Below, one piece after another: positions 1-8,040 of a stretch of 64,000 nucleotides of DNA. The notes beneath the pieces were generated by a model. The model did not search any database, was not told the origin of the DNA, and saw only the letters and a list, made by a program, of their open reading frames with translations. The position numbers were made by a program, and so were the translations under genes. The stretch's first letter is position 1, and each line of letters begins with the position of its first letter. Source of the stretch: Alcanivorax sp. (GTDB taxonomy: Bacteria > Pseudomonadota > Gammaproteobacteria > Pseudomonadales > Alcanivoracaceae); assembly GCF_017794965.1 (NCBI RefSeq), contig NZ_CP051240.1, positions 3,897,867 to 3,961,866 on the forward strand, read 5' to 3'.

Positions 1-1
1 G

Positions 2-481
2 CACGGTGACATCACTCCCCATGGCGATATTGCGGCAGTGTCCGGCAATACGGTGACCTTTGCGGATGGCCAGTCCCGGGTGTACGACCTGATCCTGATG
101 GGGACGGGCTACAAGCTGGATTACCCCTTCATTGATACGGCTGAACTGAACTGGAAAGGCCATGATGCGCCGCAGTTGTACCTGAACGTGTTCCACCCGG
201 AGCATCGCAACCTGTTCATCATGGGCATGGTGGAAGCGGCCGGTTTGGGCTGGGAGGGGCGCAATGAACAGGCCGAAATGGTGGCGTTATATCTGCGCGC
301 CAAGGCCAGGGGGCTGCCCGAAGCCGAAGCACTGGAAAGGAAAGCCACCGCGGAGGCAGGCAAAAATCTGGATGGTGGTTTGTCTTATCTGAAGCTGGCC
401 CGCATGGCGTACTATGTCCACAAGGACACTTATCGCAAGGCGGTGGGCACTCACATCAGCGATCTGCTCCAGGGGGTGTGA
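2..481 (+). CDS. Flavin-containing monooxygenase, C-terminal part (gene starts before the window)
   Basis: The reading frame is open from base 2, so the start lies outside the window; the stop TGA is at 479-481. The visible 159 residues resemble the C-terminal part of FAD/NADPH monooxygenases of the FMO or Baeyer-Villiger type. The stretch LILMGTGYKLDYPFI is the typical late ATGY-like motif before the last FAD-contacting segment, followed by LYLNVFHPEHRNLFIMG. One base separates it from the BASS transporter gene, and the two SDR genes follow, so it likely belongs to an oxidation operon for a lipid, terpenoid or sterol-like substrate. Substrate is unknown. The missing N-terminus (GxGxxG and FxGxxxHxxxW motifs) prevents a finer call. 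Confidence 0.75.
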   Translation, partial: HGDITPHGDIAAVSGNTVTFADGQSRVYDLILMGTGYKLDYPFIDTAELNWKGHDAPQLYLNVFHPEHRNLFIMGMVEAAGLGWEGRNEQAEMVALYLRAKARGLPEAEALERKATAEAGKNLDGGLSYLKLARMAYYVHKDTYRKAVGTHISDLLQGV

Positions 482-482
482 C

Positions 483-1403
483 ATGGAAGTGCACTTTGGC
501 AGCAATAATCTGCTGATCCTCAACGTCATCCTTGCCTTCATGATGTTTGGGGTATCCCTGTCGCTCAGCACTGACGATTTTCGCCGGGTGCTCAAGCGCC
601 CGGATGCACCTATTGTGGGCCTGATTGCCCAGTTTGTGCTGCTCCCGGCAGCCACCTGTCTGACCACCTGGTACTTCGATGTGGATCCGCAGCTGGCATT
701 GGGGATGATTCTGGTGGCGTGCTGTCCCGGCGGTTCGTTCTCCAACATCATGACCTGGCTGGCCAAGGCCAACGTGGCGGTGTCGGTGAGCATGACCGCG
801 GTTTCCAGCCTGGCCGCCATGTTCCTGACCCCGTTCAACTTCGCTCTGTATGGCTACCTCAATCCCAATACCCGCAGTGTGCTTACCGAGATTCAGCTCG
901 ACAGCATGGAGATCCTGATACTGGTGGGGCTGGTGTTGGGCCTGCCGCTGGTGGTGGGCATGTTGGTGGGCAAGGCGTTTCCGGCCTTTGCCCAGGGTGC
1001 ACAAAAGCCCATGCGGGTGATCACCTTGCTGGTGCTGTTCCTGTTCGTGGGTGTGGCGTTCGGCAACAACATGGATGTGTTCATGGCCACGGCGGACCGG
1101 ATTGTCGGTCTGGTGGTGCTGCAGAACCTGTTGGCACTGGGACTGGGGGCCATGGCAGCCGCGATCACCGGACTGCCTCGCAATGATCGGCGGGCCATCA
1201 CCATGGAAGTGGGCATTCAGAATTCCGGCCTGGGGTTGGCGATTCTGTTCACCTTCTTCCCGGACGCCAGCGAAATGATCCTGATCGCTGCCTTCTGGGG
1301 TGTCTGGCACCTGATCAGCGGGCTGGTATTGGCCGGTATCTGGGGGCGCAGCAGCCAGCGCGTATCCGCCGGGGAGGAGGCCACATGCAAAGACGCATTC
1401 TGA
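483..1403 (+). CDS. Bile acid:sodium symporter (BASS) family transporter
   Basis: A 306-residue inner-membrane protein, almost entirely hydrophobic with about 8-10 predicted membrane spans. The CCPGGSFSNIMTWLAKANVAV segment and the later EVGIQNSGLGLAI segment match the two discontinuous-helix motifs (PGGxxSN and EVGxQNxxL) of the BASS fold. I chose ATG 483, which follows the upstream stop by one base, rather than the earlier in-frame codon at 414 inside the previous gene. Its 3' end overlaps the next SDR gene by 19 bases, so the genes are translationally coupled. Family members carry organic anions with Na+; beside a monooxygenase and two dehydrogenases, an amphipathic carboxylate is a reasonable guess for the substrate. 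Confidence 0.85.
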   Translation: MEVHFGSNNLLILNVILAFMMFGVSLSLSTDDFRRVLKRPDAPIVGLIAQFVLLPAATCLTTWYFDVDPQLALGMILVACCPGGSFSNIMTWLAKANVAVSVSMTAVSSLAAMFLTPFNFALYGYLNPNTRSVLTEIQLDSMEILILVGLVLGLPLVVGMLVGKAFPAFAQGAQKPMRVITLLVLFLFVGVAFGNNMDVFMATADRIVGLVVLQNLLALGLGAMAAAITGLPRNDRRAITMEVGIQNSGLGLAILFTFFPDASEMILIAAFWGVWHLISGLVLAGIWGRSSQRVSAGEEATCKDAF

Positions 1404-2323
1404 TCACCGGCGCGGGCGGCTATATCGGCAGCCTGTTGGCGCGGCGTCTGGCCGAGCGACACTTTGTGGTGGGAGTGGATATCCGCGAAGACCCCTCCGC
1501 TGTTTTCCCGTTTCATGTGATGGATGTGCGCGATCCGGCGCTTGCCGATCTGGTCCGTGAGCACGCTATTGAGCAGGTGGTGCATCTGGCGGCCGTGCTG
1601 GAAGATTCCGGCGATCGTGAGCGCGATTACGATATTGATGTGAATGGGACCCGGAACGTGCTCGAGGCCTGTGTGCAGAACAGTGTACGCCAGTTGGTGG
1701 TGACCAGTTCCGGCGCCGCCTATGGCTATCACCCGGACAATCCTGCCTGGCTCGACGAGCAGGATCCGCTGCGCGGCAATGCGGAATTTGCCTACTCCGA
1801 TCACAAGCGTCAGGTGGAAGAGTTGCTGGCGTCCTATCGTGAGCAGCATCCCCGGCTGAAACAGTTGGTGTTGCGCCCGGGCACCGTGCTGGGCGCGGGG
1901 ACACGCAACCTGATTACCCGGTTGTTCGAGGGGCGGCGTTTGTTGGCGGTGGCCGGTTCCCCGTCGCCGTTCGTGTTTATCTGGGATGAGGATGTGCTCC
2001 ACATCATCGACAAGGGCGTTAATGAAGAAGCCGCAGGCTGCTTCAATCTGGCCGGTGACGGCGCCCTGAGTATCCATGAGCTCGGCGCCATACTGGGCAA
2101 GCCGGTCATCGCTATTCCTGCCGCGGTATTGCGTACCGGGCTGTGGATTGGCAACAAGCTCGGGCTTACCGGCTATACCCCGGCACAGATCAATTTTCTG
2201 CGCTATCGCCCGGTGCTGAGCAACCAGCGGTTGAAGAGCGAATTCGGTTATCAGCCCAGAAAGAGTTCCGAAGAAGTGTTCCGTTTTTATCTGGCGGGGG
2301 CACGGGGGAGGCAGTCCACATGA
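1385..2323 (+). CDS. Extended SDR / NAD-dependent epimerase-dehydratase family protein
   Basis: 312 residues. The N-terminal Rossmann motif is TGAGGYIG (residues about 8-15). VVHLAA is the typical NAD-contact strand, TSSGAAYG carries the catalytic Ser/Thr, and YSDHK is the YxxxK catalytic pair. RPGTVLG is the usual extended-SDR substrate-side motif. These features place it in the atypical or extended SDR superfamily that includes epimerases, dehydratases and 3-beta-hydroxysteroid dehydrogenases. It overlaps the BASS gene upstream and the next SDR by ATGA, so it is mid-operon. A steroid or terpenoid alcohol substrate would suit the neighbours but is inference. Confidence 0.8.
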   Translation: MQRRILITGAGGYIGSLLARRLAERHFVVGVDIREDPSAVFPFHVMDVRDPALADLVREHAIEQVVHLAAVLEDSGDRERDYDIDVNGTRNVLEACVQNSVRQLVVTSSGAAYGYHPDNPAWLDEQDPLRGNAEFAYSDHKRQVEELLASYREQHPRLKQLVLRPGTVLGAGTRNLITRLFEGRRLLAVAGSPSPFVFIWDEDVLHIIDKGVNEEAAGCFNLAGDGALSIHELGAILGKPVIAIPAAVLRTGLWIGNKLGLTGYTPAQINFLRYRPVLSNQRLKSEFGYQPRKSSEEVFRFYLAGARGRQST

Positions 2324-3111
2324 AAACAGTACTGATCACCGGTGCAGCGTCGGGGCTGGGCTGGGCCCTGGCCCGGCAGGCCTATGTCTGTGGTTACAGG
2401 GTGATTCTCACCGACATGAATACGGTGTTGCTGAATGCCAGGGCGGAGCAGCTGGCCGATGACTCGGATCAGGTCATTTGCCGGGAACTGGATGTCACTG
2501 ACAGCGATGCTGTCATCATGCTTGGGCAATGGCTTGAAACCCAGCCCTTCGGGCTGGATCTGTTGATCAACAATGCGGGCATTACCCATCGTTCAATGGC
2601 GGAAAAAACCGCGTTGCCGGTGTTTCGCAAGGTTATGGCGGTAGATTGGCAGGCACCGGTGGAGTTGTCGCTAACCCTGCTGCCGCTGCTCAAGAAAAGC
2701 CGGGGAAGTATCATCAATATCGGCTCCATGGCCGGCTGGATGCCCGTGCTGGGGCGGGCCGGATACTGCAGCGCCAAGAGTGCCCTGGGGCAGTTTTTTG
2801 AAGTAATGCGCGGCGAGGTCGCCCGTGATGGCGTTCATATCATGATGGTATACCCCAGCTTTCTCGATACGCCTATCGAAACCAATGCGCTGGGGCATGA
2901 CGGCAAGCCCGCGGGCCATGCCCGTTCCATGGTAGGCAAGATGCAGACACCGGAAGCGCTGGCCGAGCGCGTATTCCTGGCTCTGGACAGGAAGCAGAAA
3001 CGGCTGTTTCCGGACCGCTTCACCTGGTTTGCCAGTCTGCTGTGGCGTCTGGCTCCGGACCTCTATCAGCGCATGATGGTGCGCAAGTTTGCCACCGAGC
3101 TGGAGCAGTAG
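2320..3111 (+). CDS. Classical short-chain dehydrogenase/reductase
   Basis: 263 residues from ATG 2320, which overlaps the preceding stop as ATGA. Classical SDR signature in order: TGAASGLGWA (cofactor loop), a DMN stretch near residue 35, NNAG (structural motif), the catalytic Ser in IINIGSMAG, and YCSAK (catalytic Tyr and Lys). Acts as an NAD(P)-dependent oxidoreductase on an alcohol or ketone. The C-terminal basic helix resembles SDRs that associate with membranes. It shares an operon with an FMO, a BASS transporter and an extended SDR, suggesting sequential oxidation of an imported hydrophobic molecule. Exact substrate not determinable. Confidence 0.85.
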   Translation: MKTVLITGAASGLGWALARQAYVCGYRVILTDMNTVLLNARAEQLADDSDQVICRELDVTDSDAVIMLGQWLETQPFGLDLLINNAGITHRSMAEKTALPVFRKVMAVDWQAPVELSLTLLPLLKKSRGSIINIGSMAGWMPVLGRAGYCSAKSALGQFFEVMRGEVARDGVHIMMVYPSFLDTPIETNALGHDGKPAGHARSMVGKMQTPEALAERVFLALDRKQKRLFPDRFTWFASLLWRLAPDLYQRMMVRKFATELEQ

Positions 3112-3113
3112 CA

Positions 3114-3854
3114 TTGGATATTGCCGTATTGTGGCCCTGGCTGTTGCTGGGGGTGTTCATTTTCTTTGCGTTTACCACCGAAGCCATGACCGGGTTCGGC
3201 AGCATTGTGATTGCTCTCTCTCTGGGGGCGTTGGTGTTGCCGATTCCGGAGATCCTGCCGGTGCTGGTGCCTCTCAATATTGTCATGAGCAGCACCCTGA
3301 GCTGGCGTCACCGCCACAACATCCACTGGCCTACCCTGTGGAAACTGATCCTGCCGCTGATGGTGCTGGGGACCCTGGCCGGCTATGGCCTGCGTCCATG
3401 GCTGGGTGATGAGTACCTGCGTCAGGGATTTGGCGTGCTGGTGCTGTGGTTCAGCAGCCGTGAATTGTGGCGCATGTTCAAGGGGATTGAGGTGCGTAGT
3501 CATGCGCCTTGGTGGTCACGCTGCTGGATGTTCCTGGCAGGGATCACCCACGGGCTGTTTGCCTCCGGGGGGCCTTTGCTGGTCTATGCCCTCAGTGGCC
3601 TGCAACTGGACAAGCAGCGTTTCCGAGCCACCCTGATTCTGGTGTGGCTGTCACTTAACAGTCTGCTCACCGTGGTGTTTCTGGTGGATGGTACCCTGCT
3701 GCCGGCAGCACCGAAGATCGGCGTGCTGGTGCCGGTGGTGATTGCTGCCATGCTGCTGGGCGAATGGCTGCACCATCGCGTCAACGAGGAGCGCTTTCGT
3801 CAGGCGGTGTTTGTGGTGTTGTGGATCACCGGCCTGATTCTGATGCGGCCCTAG
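3114..3854 (+). CDS. TauE/SafE-family permease
   Basis: 246 residues with about eight hydrophobic spans. The N-terminal FFAFTTEAMTGFGSIVIAL and the second-half GITHGLFASGGPLLV segment are the two repeat halves typical of the TauE/SafE (DUF81) family, which contains sulfite and sulfonate exporters. I used TTG 3114, three bases after the previous stop, because the earlier in-frame GTG at 3042 lies deep in the SDR gene; GAGCTGGAGCAG provides a ribosome site. It is likely the last gene of the operon starting before the window. Substrate unknown. Start confidence is moderate. Confidence 0.75.
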   Translation: MDIAVLWPWLLLGVFIFFAFTTEAMTGFGSIVIALSLGALVLPIPEILPVLVPLNIVMSSTLSWRHRHNIHWPTLWKLILPLMVLGTLAGYGLRPWLGDEYLRQGFGVLVLWFSSRELWRMFKGIEVRSHAPWWSRCWMFLAGITHGLFASGGPLLVYALSGLQLDKQRFRATLILVWLSLNSLLTVVFLVDGTLLPAAPKIGVLVPVVIAAMLLGEWLHHRVNEERFRQAVFVVLWITGLILMRP

Positions 3855-3864
3855 GCGCTGCGCG

Positions 3865-4217
3865 CCAGCGATGAGCTACGAGCTACCCTTGATTGGAATA
3901 AGAAAGGCCAAAAGGTCCCCGGATTCCCTGGCTTCTACGAAGCCGCTGTAGGAACGTAGCGTAGCGGAGTAACGCACGGAGTGCGGCCCCGAAGGGGTGA
4001 GCGGAGCGAATAACGAGCCTGCTCGCGATCCGAGCCTAAGCGAGGTAAGGATCCCAGAGGCGCATTTAGAATAGCCAGGAACGTAGCGCAGCGAATAAAG
4101 CCAGCGTATTGGGCAAAGGGCGATTAGGCATTTCCTGATTCGACAGGTCATAAAATGACAACCTCCCTTCGGTCGCCTCGCTGCGCGAGGTTCGCGCCTC
4201 AAGTGGCGCTCCTACAG
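3865..4217. repeat. Composite dispersed repeat, copy 1 (heptamers plus REP-like arms)
   Basis: Non-coding. Two AGCTACG-like heptamers (near 3876-3889) follow the TauE stop. Then comes a CTTGATTGGA leader, then CTACGAAGCCGCTGTAGGA, then a REP-like segment with GATCCGAGCCTAAGCGAGG, and a second GCTCCTACAGCC edge at about 4205-4217. The same order recurs at 38456, 39787 and 47486. I see no convincing gene between 3855 and 4354. Confidence 0.7.
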
Positions 4218-4354
4218 CCTTTTCAGAGATTTGCAGAAGGCGCCTGGCCCGCTCGGTCAACACGTTGGTTCTTCCGTGGGTCTTCCCGCCCTTTTCCTTC
4301 CCCCGTGCATCATGCTATTGATGCCCTTCCTGATTCGTCTCCCGAGGAGCCTGC

Positions 4355-4945
4355 ATGTCTTCAGTGGAAATTCGCCCGGTGACCGGTATTGCGGTGGAGC
4401 CCTGGCTGGATGAACTGGCACAGCTGCGCATCGAGGTATTTCGGGATTTTCCCTACCTGTATGACGGTGATCTGGACTACGAGCGCCGCTATTTGGATCT
4501 CTATGCCCAGTCCGATCGCAGTGTCTTTGTGCTGGCGCTGGAGTTCAACAAGGTGGTGGGGGCCGCCACGGGGTTGCCGCTTCGCGAGGCCGATGACGCG
4601 TTTCAGGCGCCGTTCCGGATGCTGGGTGCGGATCTGGCCACTATCTTTTACTTCGGTGAGTCTGTCCTCAAGAAAGACTGGCGTGGCCAGGGAATAGGGC
4701 ATCGCTTCTTTGATCTGCGCGAGCAGTATGCCGAGGATTTCGGGTTCCAGGAGACCACCTTCTGTGCGGTGCAACGCCCCGAGGATCATCCGGCCCGACC
4801 GGCTGACTATCGTCCACTGGACGCCTTCTGGCGCGGGCGGGGCTATTTCCCCCAGGATCAACTGGTGGCGGATTTCGACTGGACGGATCTGGGCGATCGC
4901 CAGCCTTCCCACAAGCGCATGCAGTTCTGGATGCGCAGCCTGTAG
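4355..4945 (+). CDS. GNAT family N-acetyltransferase
   Basis: 196 residues. The central segment VLKKDWRGQGIGHRFFDLREQYAE has the acetyl-CoA pyrophosphate-binding motif A (R/Q-x-x-G-x-G/A: RGQGIG) of GNAT enzymes. WRGRGYFPQDQLVADFDW resembles the end of the fold. ATG 4355 follows CCGAGGAGCCTGC, a good ribosome site. It stands alone between the composite repeat and the small membrane peptide gene. The acceptor substrate (protein, amine or small molecule) is not evident. Confidence 0.8.
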   Translation: MSSVEIRPVTGIAVEPWLDELAQLRIEVFRDFPYLYDGDLDYERRYLDLYAQSDRSVFVLALEFNKVVGAATGLPLREADDAFQAPFRMLGADLATIFYFGESVLKKDWRGQGIGHRFFDLREQYAEDFGFQETTFCAVQRPEDHPARPADYRPLDAFWRGRGYFPQDQLVADFDWTDLGDRQPSHKRMQFWMRSL

Positions 4946-5139
4946 ACATTGGCTGGCCTCGGGCCGCCCCATGTCCTGACCCCTTCCCGGAGTGCACCAG
5001 CGCACAGAATTGACAGAATAATCCATGCCTACCCCATCTGGGGGATTGTCCGGCGGGGGATCTCCTCTACCATGCGAACTTGAGCCTTCGTTATGCAATA
5101 CCTTGCTATAAGGCTCTTTTGGGATAAGGGGATAACAAG

Positions 5140-5253
5140 ATGGAATTACAATACAAGGTCTCGGTCTTCGCCGAGCGTCTGGTTCGTCACATCATGATCA
5201 TCATACCCATGGCCCTGCTGGCGGCGGCGGTCGCGGTAGTGGTCGCCGGCTGA
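5140..5253 (+). CDS. Small single-span membrane peptide, 37 residues
   Basis: Too short for routine gene calls but well formed. ATG 5140 is preceded by AAGGGG about 9 bases upstream, and the stop TGA at 5251-5253 is followed after about 30 bases by a strong terminator hairpin. The peptide has a polar N-terminal third (MELQYKVSVFAERLVRH) and then one uninterrupted hydrophobic helix ending in AVVVAG. That layout suggests an inner-membrane single-span peptide. No family recognised. It could be a regulator of a membrane complex or a membrane-active peptide. Existence as a gene is inferred from the ribosome site, ORF and terminator. Confidence 0.5.
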   Translation: MELQYKVSVFAERLVRHIMIIIPMALLAAAVAVVVAG

Positions 5254-5281
5254 TTGCCCGGCCTGCGCCGGGTTCTCTGCG

Positions 5282-5321
5282 CGCCCGCAACACTGATGGG
5301 GTCAGTGTTGCGGGCGTTTTT
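5282..5321. terminator. Strong intrinsic terminator between convergent genes
   Basis: A 15-bp perfect stem (CGCCCGCAACACTGA with its complement at 5302-5316) and a 5-base loop are followed by TTTTT at 5317-5321. It ends the small membrane peptide transcript on the + strand. The right arm is also the last codons and stop of the convergent methyltransferase gene. Confidence 0.85.
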
Positions 5322-5943
5322 GCATCAGCACCACGGGGTTTTCGGCCAGGACCACTCGCCAGCCTTGCTGCCGGGCCAGCCATTGAAAGGTTTCCGGCTG
5401 CCAAAAGCACACATGGGTTGGGTCTCGTCGGTAGTGCCAGTTTGCGAACGCGGCATCATCCACAAGCCAGCGGGTCATGATGCCCAGCCAACCCCCGGGT
5501 TTTACATGATCGGCAAACCATTGCCATTCCCGGGCAGGCTGATGCAGATGCTCAATCACTTCTGTGCAGGTGACAAAGTCATAGTGATGAGCCAGCGGTG
5601 ACCGGTCCGTGGCATAGATCGGATCGTAGGTGTCACAGGGGAACCCGTTTTCTGTCAGCAAGGCGGCCAACGCCGGCCCCGGCCCACAACCGAAATCCAG
5701 TCCGCGGGCTCCGGCCGCCAGCCGCTCCATGAGCGGATCTGCCAGCTGTGACAGGAAGCGGCGGTAACCCGGGTCATCCGGGCGGTTGTCGTGAAGGTCG
5801 TACTGGCCTTTCTCCTCCTCGGCAGAGGGTAGCCTGTCCGGGTGCTCCAGGGTCAGCTGGCAGCATGGGCAGCGAAAGTACTCTCGGTCGCCAACCTGGG
5901 CAAAGGGCGCTGCCGGGGTGTGACACAGGGTGCAGGCAATCAT
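5302..5943 (-). CDS. Class I SAM-dependent methyltransferase with N-terminal zinc ribbon
   Basis: 213 residues from ATG 5943, which overlaps the upstream lipase stop as ATGA; an alternative GTG at 5958 would add five residues. The N-terminus has two CxxC knuckles (CTLC and CPCC), suggesting a zinc ribbon. LDFGCGPGPALAAL is SAM motif I and FVTCTEVIEHL is the motif II/III region, as in UbiG/Tam-like class I methyltransferases. HVCFWQPETFQWLAR is a typical C-terminal helix of family members acting on small molecules. Cotranscribed with the lipase. Acceptor unknown. Confidence 0.8.
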   Translation of the reverse strand: MIACTLCHTPAAPFAQVGDREYFRCPCCQLTLEHPDRLPSAEEEKGQYDLHDNRPDDPGYRRFLSQLADPLMERLAAGARGLDFGCGPGPALAALLTENGFPCDTYDPIYATDRSPLAHHYDFVTCTEVIEHLHQPAREWQWFADHVKPGGWLGIMTRWLVDDAAFANWHYRRDPTHVCFWQPETFQWLARQQGWRVVLAENPVVLMQKRPQH

Positions 5944-7040
5944 GCGGTTTCCAGCCACTGCTGTAGCCGGGCAAAGGTGCGGCTTTCCTCGATCATGGTC
6001 ATATGGCCCATCTGCCAGAACTGTTCGCGGGTCAGCTGTGGTGCGTCCGGGTACAGGCGGTTGGCCAGGGCGCTGTCCACGGAGACCAGCCAGTCGCCCT
6101 GGGGCTGCGGGTGCCCGGGTTCGCTGACGCTGCCGGCGATGAAGAGTTGCCGGACGTCGGGGTCCAGTGGCACCTTGCTACTGGGCTGAACCTCATCAAT
6201 GGGGCGATGTTTCCACTGTTCCTCGAGCACATAGCCAAAGCGCAGATCGCGGATGCCGTCAGAGCGCAGGTTGCCCAGTCGCATGAGGGGCTTTGACCAG
6301 GGGGTGGTGGCCAGCAGGCGGTTGGCATTGTTGCCGATCCGTTCCAGCAGGGCGCCCTGATGGGGAGAGCCCAGGCAGGCCAGCTCGGACACCCGTTTTA
6401 CCCAGTGGTCCTGCCGCTGGCGCCCCTGATGCAGGGCGCTGCGCGCCACCAGCCCGCCCATGGAGTGGCCAATCAGGATCACCCGCTTTGGCAGGGCGGA
6501 GTGGGCAAGCAGTCCTGCCAGCTTGCGGCCATTGTCAGAGATATGCAGGCCGGTGTTGTAACGCAGATACCGCACTTCTGCATTCAGGTGGCTGCGGGCC
6601 CACTGGCTGAAGCCGTCGGCGGCGGGGGTGTTCCAGCAGGCATCGTTCATACACAGCCCATGGATAAAGATCACCAGCGTGTCGGTTTCTTCCGCCAGTT
6701 TCTTCTTGGGCAGCAGGGTCATGGGCAGGGCATAGCTGCTGTTCTGCTCCACCAGCAATTGCCCGAAAATACCATTGATGATGCTCTGCAAATCCAGGCT
6801 GTCGCGCAGTTCCCGGTTGGGGTCAGCCAGCAGATCGGCGATGCCCGCCGCATTGCCGGCCTGACGAAAGCCGTAGCGGATCAGGTTGTAGACCATGGGT
6901 GCGGGGGTGTAATCATGGCCACGTATCCCGAAGGGATTGGCAATGGCTCCGTGCATGTCCTGCACCACCTGGGTAATTTCGTTGCCGAAGCGGGTGACCA
7001 GCTGGGCCAGTCCGCCCACTTGATGTCCGACTTTTCTCAT
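5940..7040 (-). CDS. Alpha/beta hydrolase, triacylglycerol-lipase-like esterase
   Basis: 366 residues. The nucleophile elbow is GHSMGG in VILIGHSMGGLVARSALHQG, with LVIFIHGLCMNDACW as the oxyanion-hole strand. CLGSPHQGALLERIGN resembles PGAP1- or lipase-like folds that act on lipid esters. A conserved N-terminal helical region of about 110 residues precedes the hydrolase core. I chose ATG 7040 because GGGGAG lies six bases upstream; longer forms starting at 7070 or 7088 lack a ribosome site. The C-terminal MTMIEESRTF may hold the catalytic His region. No signal peptide is visible, so it is probably cytoplasmic. Confidence 0.8.
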   Translation of the reverse strand: MRKVGHQVGGLAQLVTRFGNEITQVVQDMHGAIANPFGIRGHDYTPAPMVYNLIRYGFRQAGNAAGIADLLADPNRELRDSLDLQSIINGIFGQLLVEQNSSYALPMTLLPKKKLAEETDTLVIFIHGLCMNDACWNTPAADGFSQWARSHLNAEVRYLRYNTGLHISDNGRKLAGLLAHSALPKRVILIGHSMGGLVARSALHQGRQRQDHWVKRVSELACLGSPHQGALLERIGNNANRLLATTPWSKPLMRLGNLRSDGIRDLRFGYVLEEQWKHRPIDEVQPSSKVPLDPDVRQLFIAGSVSEPGHPQPQGDWLVSVDSALANRLYPDAPQLTREQFWQMGHMTMIEESRTFARLQQWLETA

Positions 7041-7214
7041 TTTCTTCTCCCCGGTCAGGACTGTGTTCATAGCGGTTCGCGGCCGCACCTGTCACGGTGT
7101 CATTCGTAAGGCTTCGTAAAATGCCGACATTCTGTGGGTCGGTCTGTGGTTGGTGCGCGGCTACATCTGTAGGGTAGTCACTGTTCGAATCACTGACACC
7201 AAAGGAGTGAGTCT

Positions 7215-7445
7215 ATGCGTATTTTCACTAAAGCGGCATTGGCCGCCATTTTTGCCTCCACTGCCCTGCTGGTAGCCTGTGACACCAATGACGGCCCGGT
7301 CGAAGAGGCCGGCGAGAAAGTGGATGAGGCCGTAGAGAGCATGGATCCCCAGGGCCCCATGGAAGAAATGGGTGAAAACCTGGATGACGCAGCGGAAAGC
7401 GCTGAGGATTCCGTGGACAGCATGAAGGATGCAGCGGAGCAGTAA
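7215..7445 (+). CDS. Small acidic lipoprotein
   Basis: 76 residues. A lysine/arginine-containing N-terminus and hydrophobic stretch end in a lipobox (LLVAC, Cys about residue 22). The mature part is very acidic and low in complexity (repeats of EEAGEKVDEAVESM type), with predicted amphipathic helix. AAGGAG precedes ATG 7215. An intrinsic terminator closes the gene at 7507, so it is monocistronic. No function recognised; a small stress-type envelope lipoprotein is a guess. Confidence 0.75.
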   Translation: MRIFTKAALAAIFASTALLVACDTNDGPVEEAGEKVDEAVESMDPQGPMEEMGENLDDAAESAEDSVDSMKDAAEQ

Positions 7446-7506
7446 GTAACGCAATACGCTGCATGCAGCGTGCATCAACGCGGTACAGGTTGGTGTATGT
7501 TGCGAT

Positions 7507-7545
7507 AAAAAAAGCCGCGCCCGTATCGGGCGCGGCTTTTTTTGT
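7507..7545 (+). terminator. Intrinsic terminator after small lipoprotein
   Basis: AAAAAAAGCCGCGCCCG and its complement CGGGCGCGGCTTTTTTT form an 11-bp GC stem with a TAT(C) loop and flanking A and T tracts, so it can work on both strands. Confidence 0.85.
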
Positions 7546-7629
7546 GGTTCATTGCGGATTTGAGGGAATGGCTCGCAACACGACCCATGCCGTAGGAGCA
7601 ACTTTCCGCAATTGCGCGATGAGCCTTTT

Positions 7630-7948
7630 TAGGGAACCTCTGAATAACTCCTTGCATGCTCAGCGTGGCCTGAAGCGTGCAGCTGTTGTGTCTTGTCTCG
7701 ATGGTCAGGGTGGTTCCCTTTCCGACAGGCAAGGCGCAGCAGATGTGCGCTTCAGGCCGCGCCTTTATGCCTGAACGGGTGCTCTCGGGTCTTCCAGGCT
7801 GGCCCGCACTCGTTGTTGCGCTTCCTTTGAAGGTGAAGAGCCGATGGATGGACATACACCTTCAAAAGCGCGCCCCTCTTTACCTTTGCCGAGGGGGCGA
7901 ACCAGCCTGAAAGACTGAGTACGCAAGGAGTTATTCAGAGGTTCCCTA
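7630..7948. mobile_element. MITE-like element A (319 bp, TAGGGAACC ends)
   Basis: Terminal inverted repeats of about 25 bp: TAGGGAACCTCTGAATAACT at the left and its complement at the right (ending GGTTCCCTA at 7948), continuing as CCTTGC. No transposase is encoded. The interior shares, in opposite orientation, a block of roughly 100 bases with element B at 8903. The outermost TA on both sides may be the target duplication. Confidence 0.8.
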
Positions 7949-8040
7949 GCTATGAGCTTTCAGTTGTCGGGCTCATTATTCCTTTGGGTCCGGTTTTCCT
8001 CGCAGCTTGCCGCTCGCTGCTGATAGCTGAATTTCAGGAG

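Noticed and set aside
13..838. Minus-strand open frames in the first kilobase
   Set aside because: All lie opposite the monooxygenase and BASS genes and show no start signals or domains.
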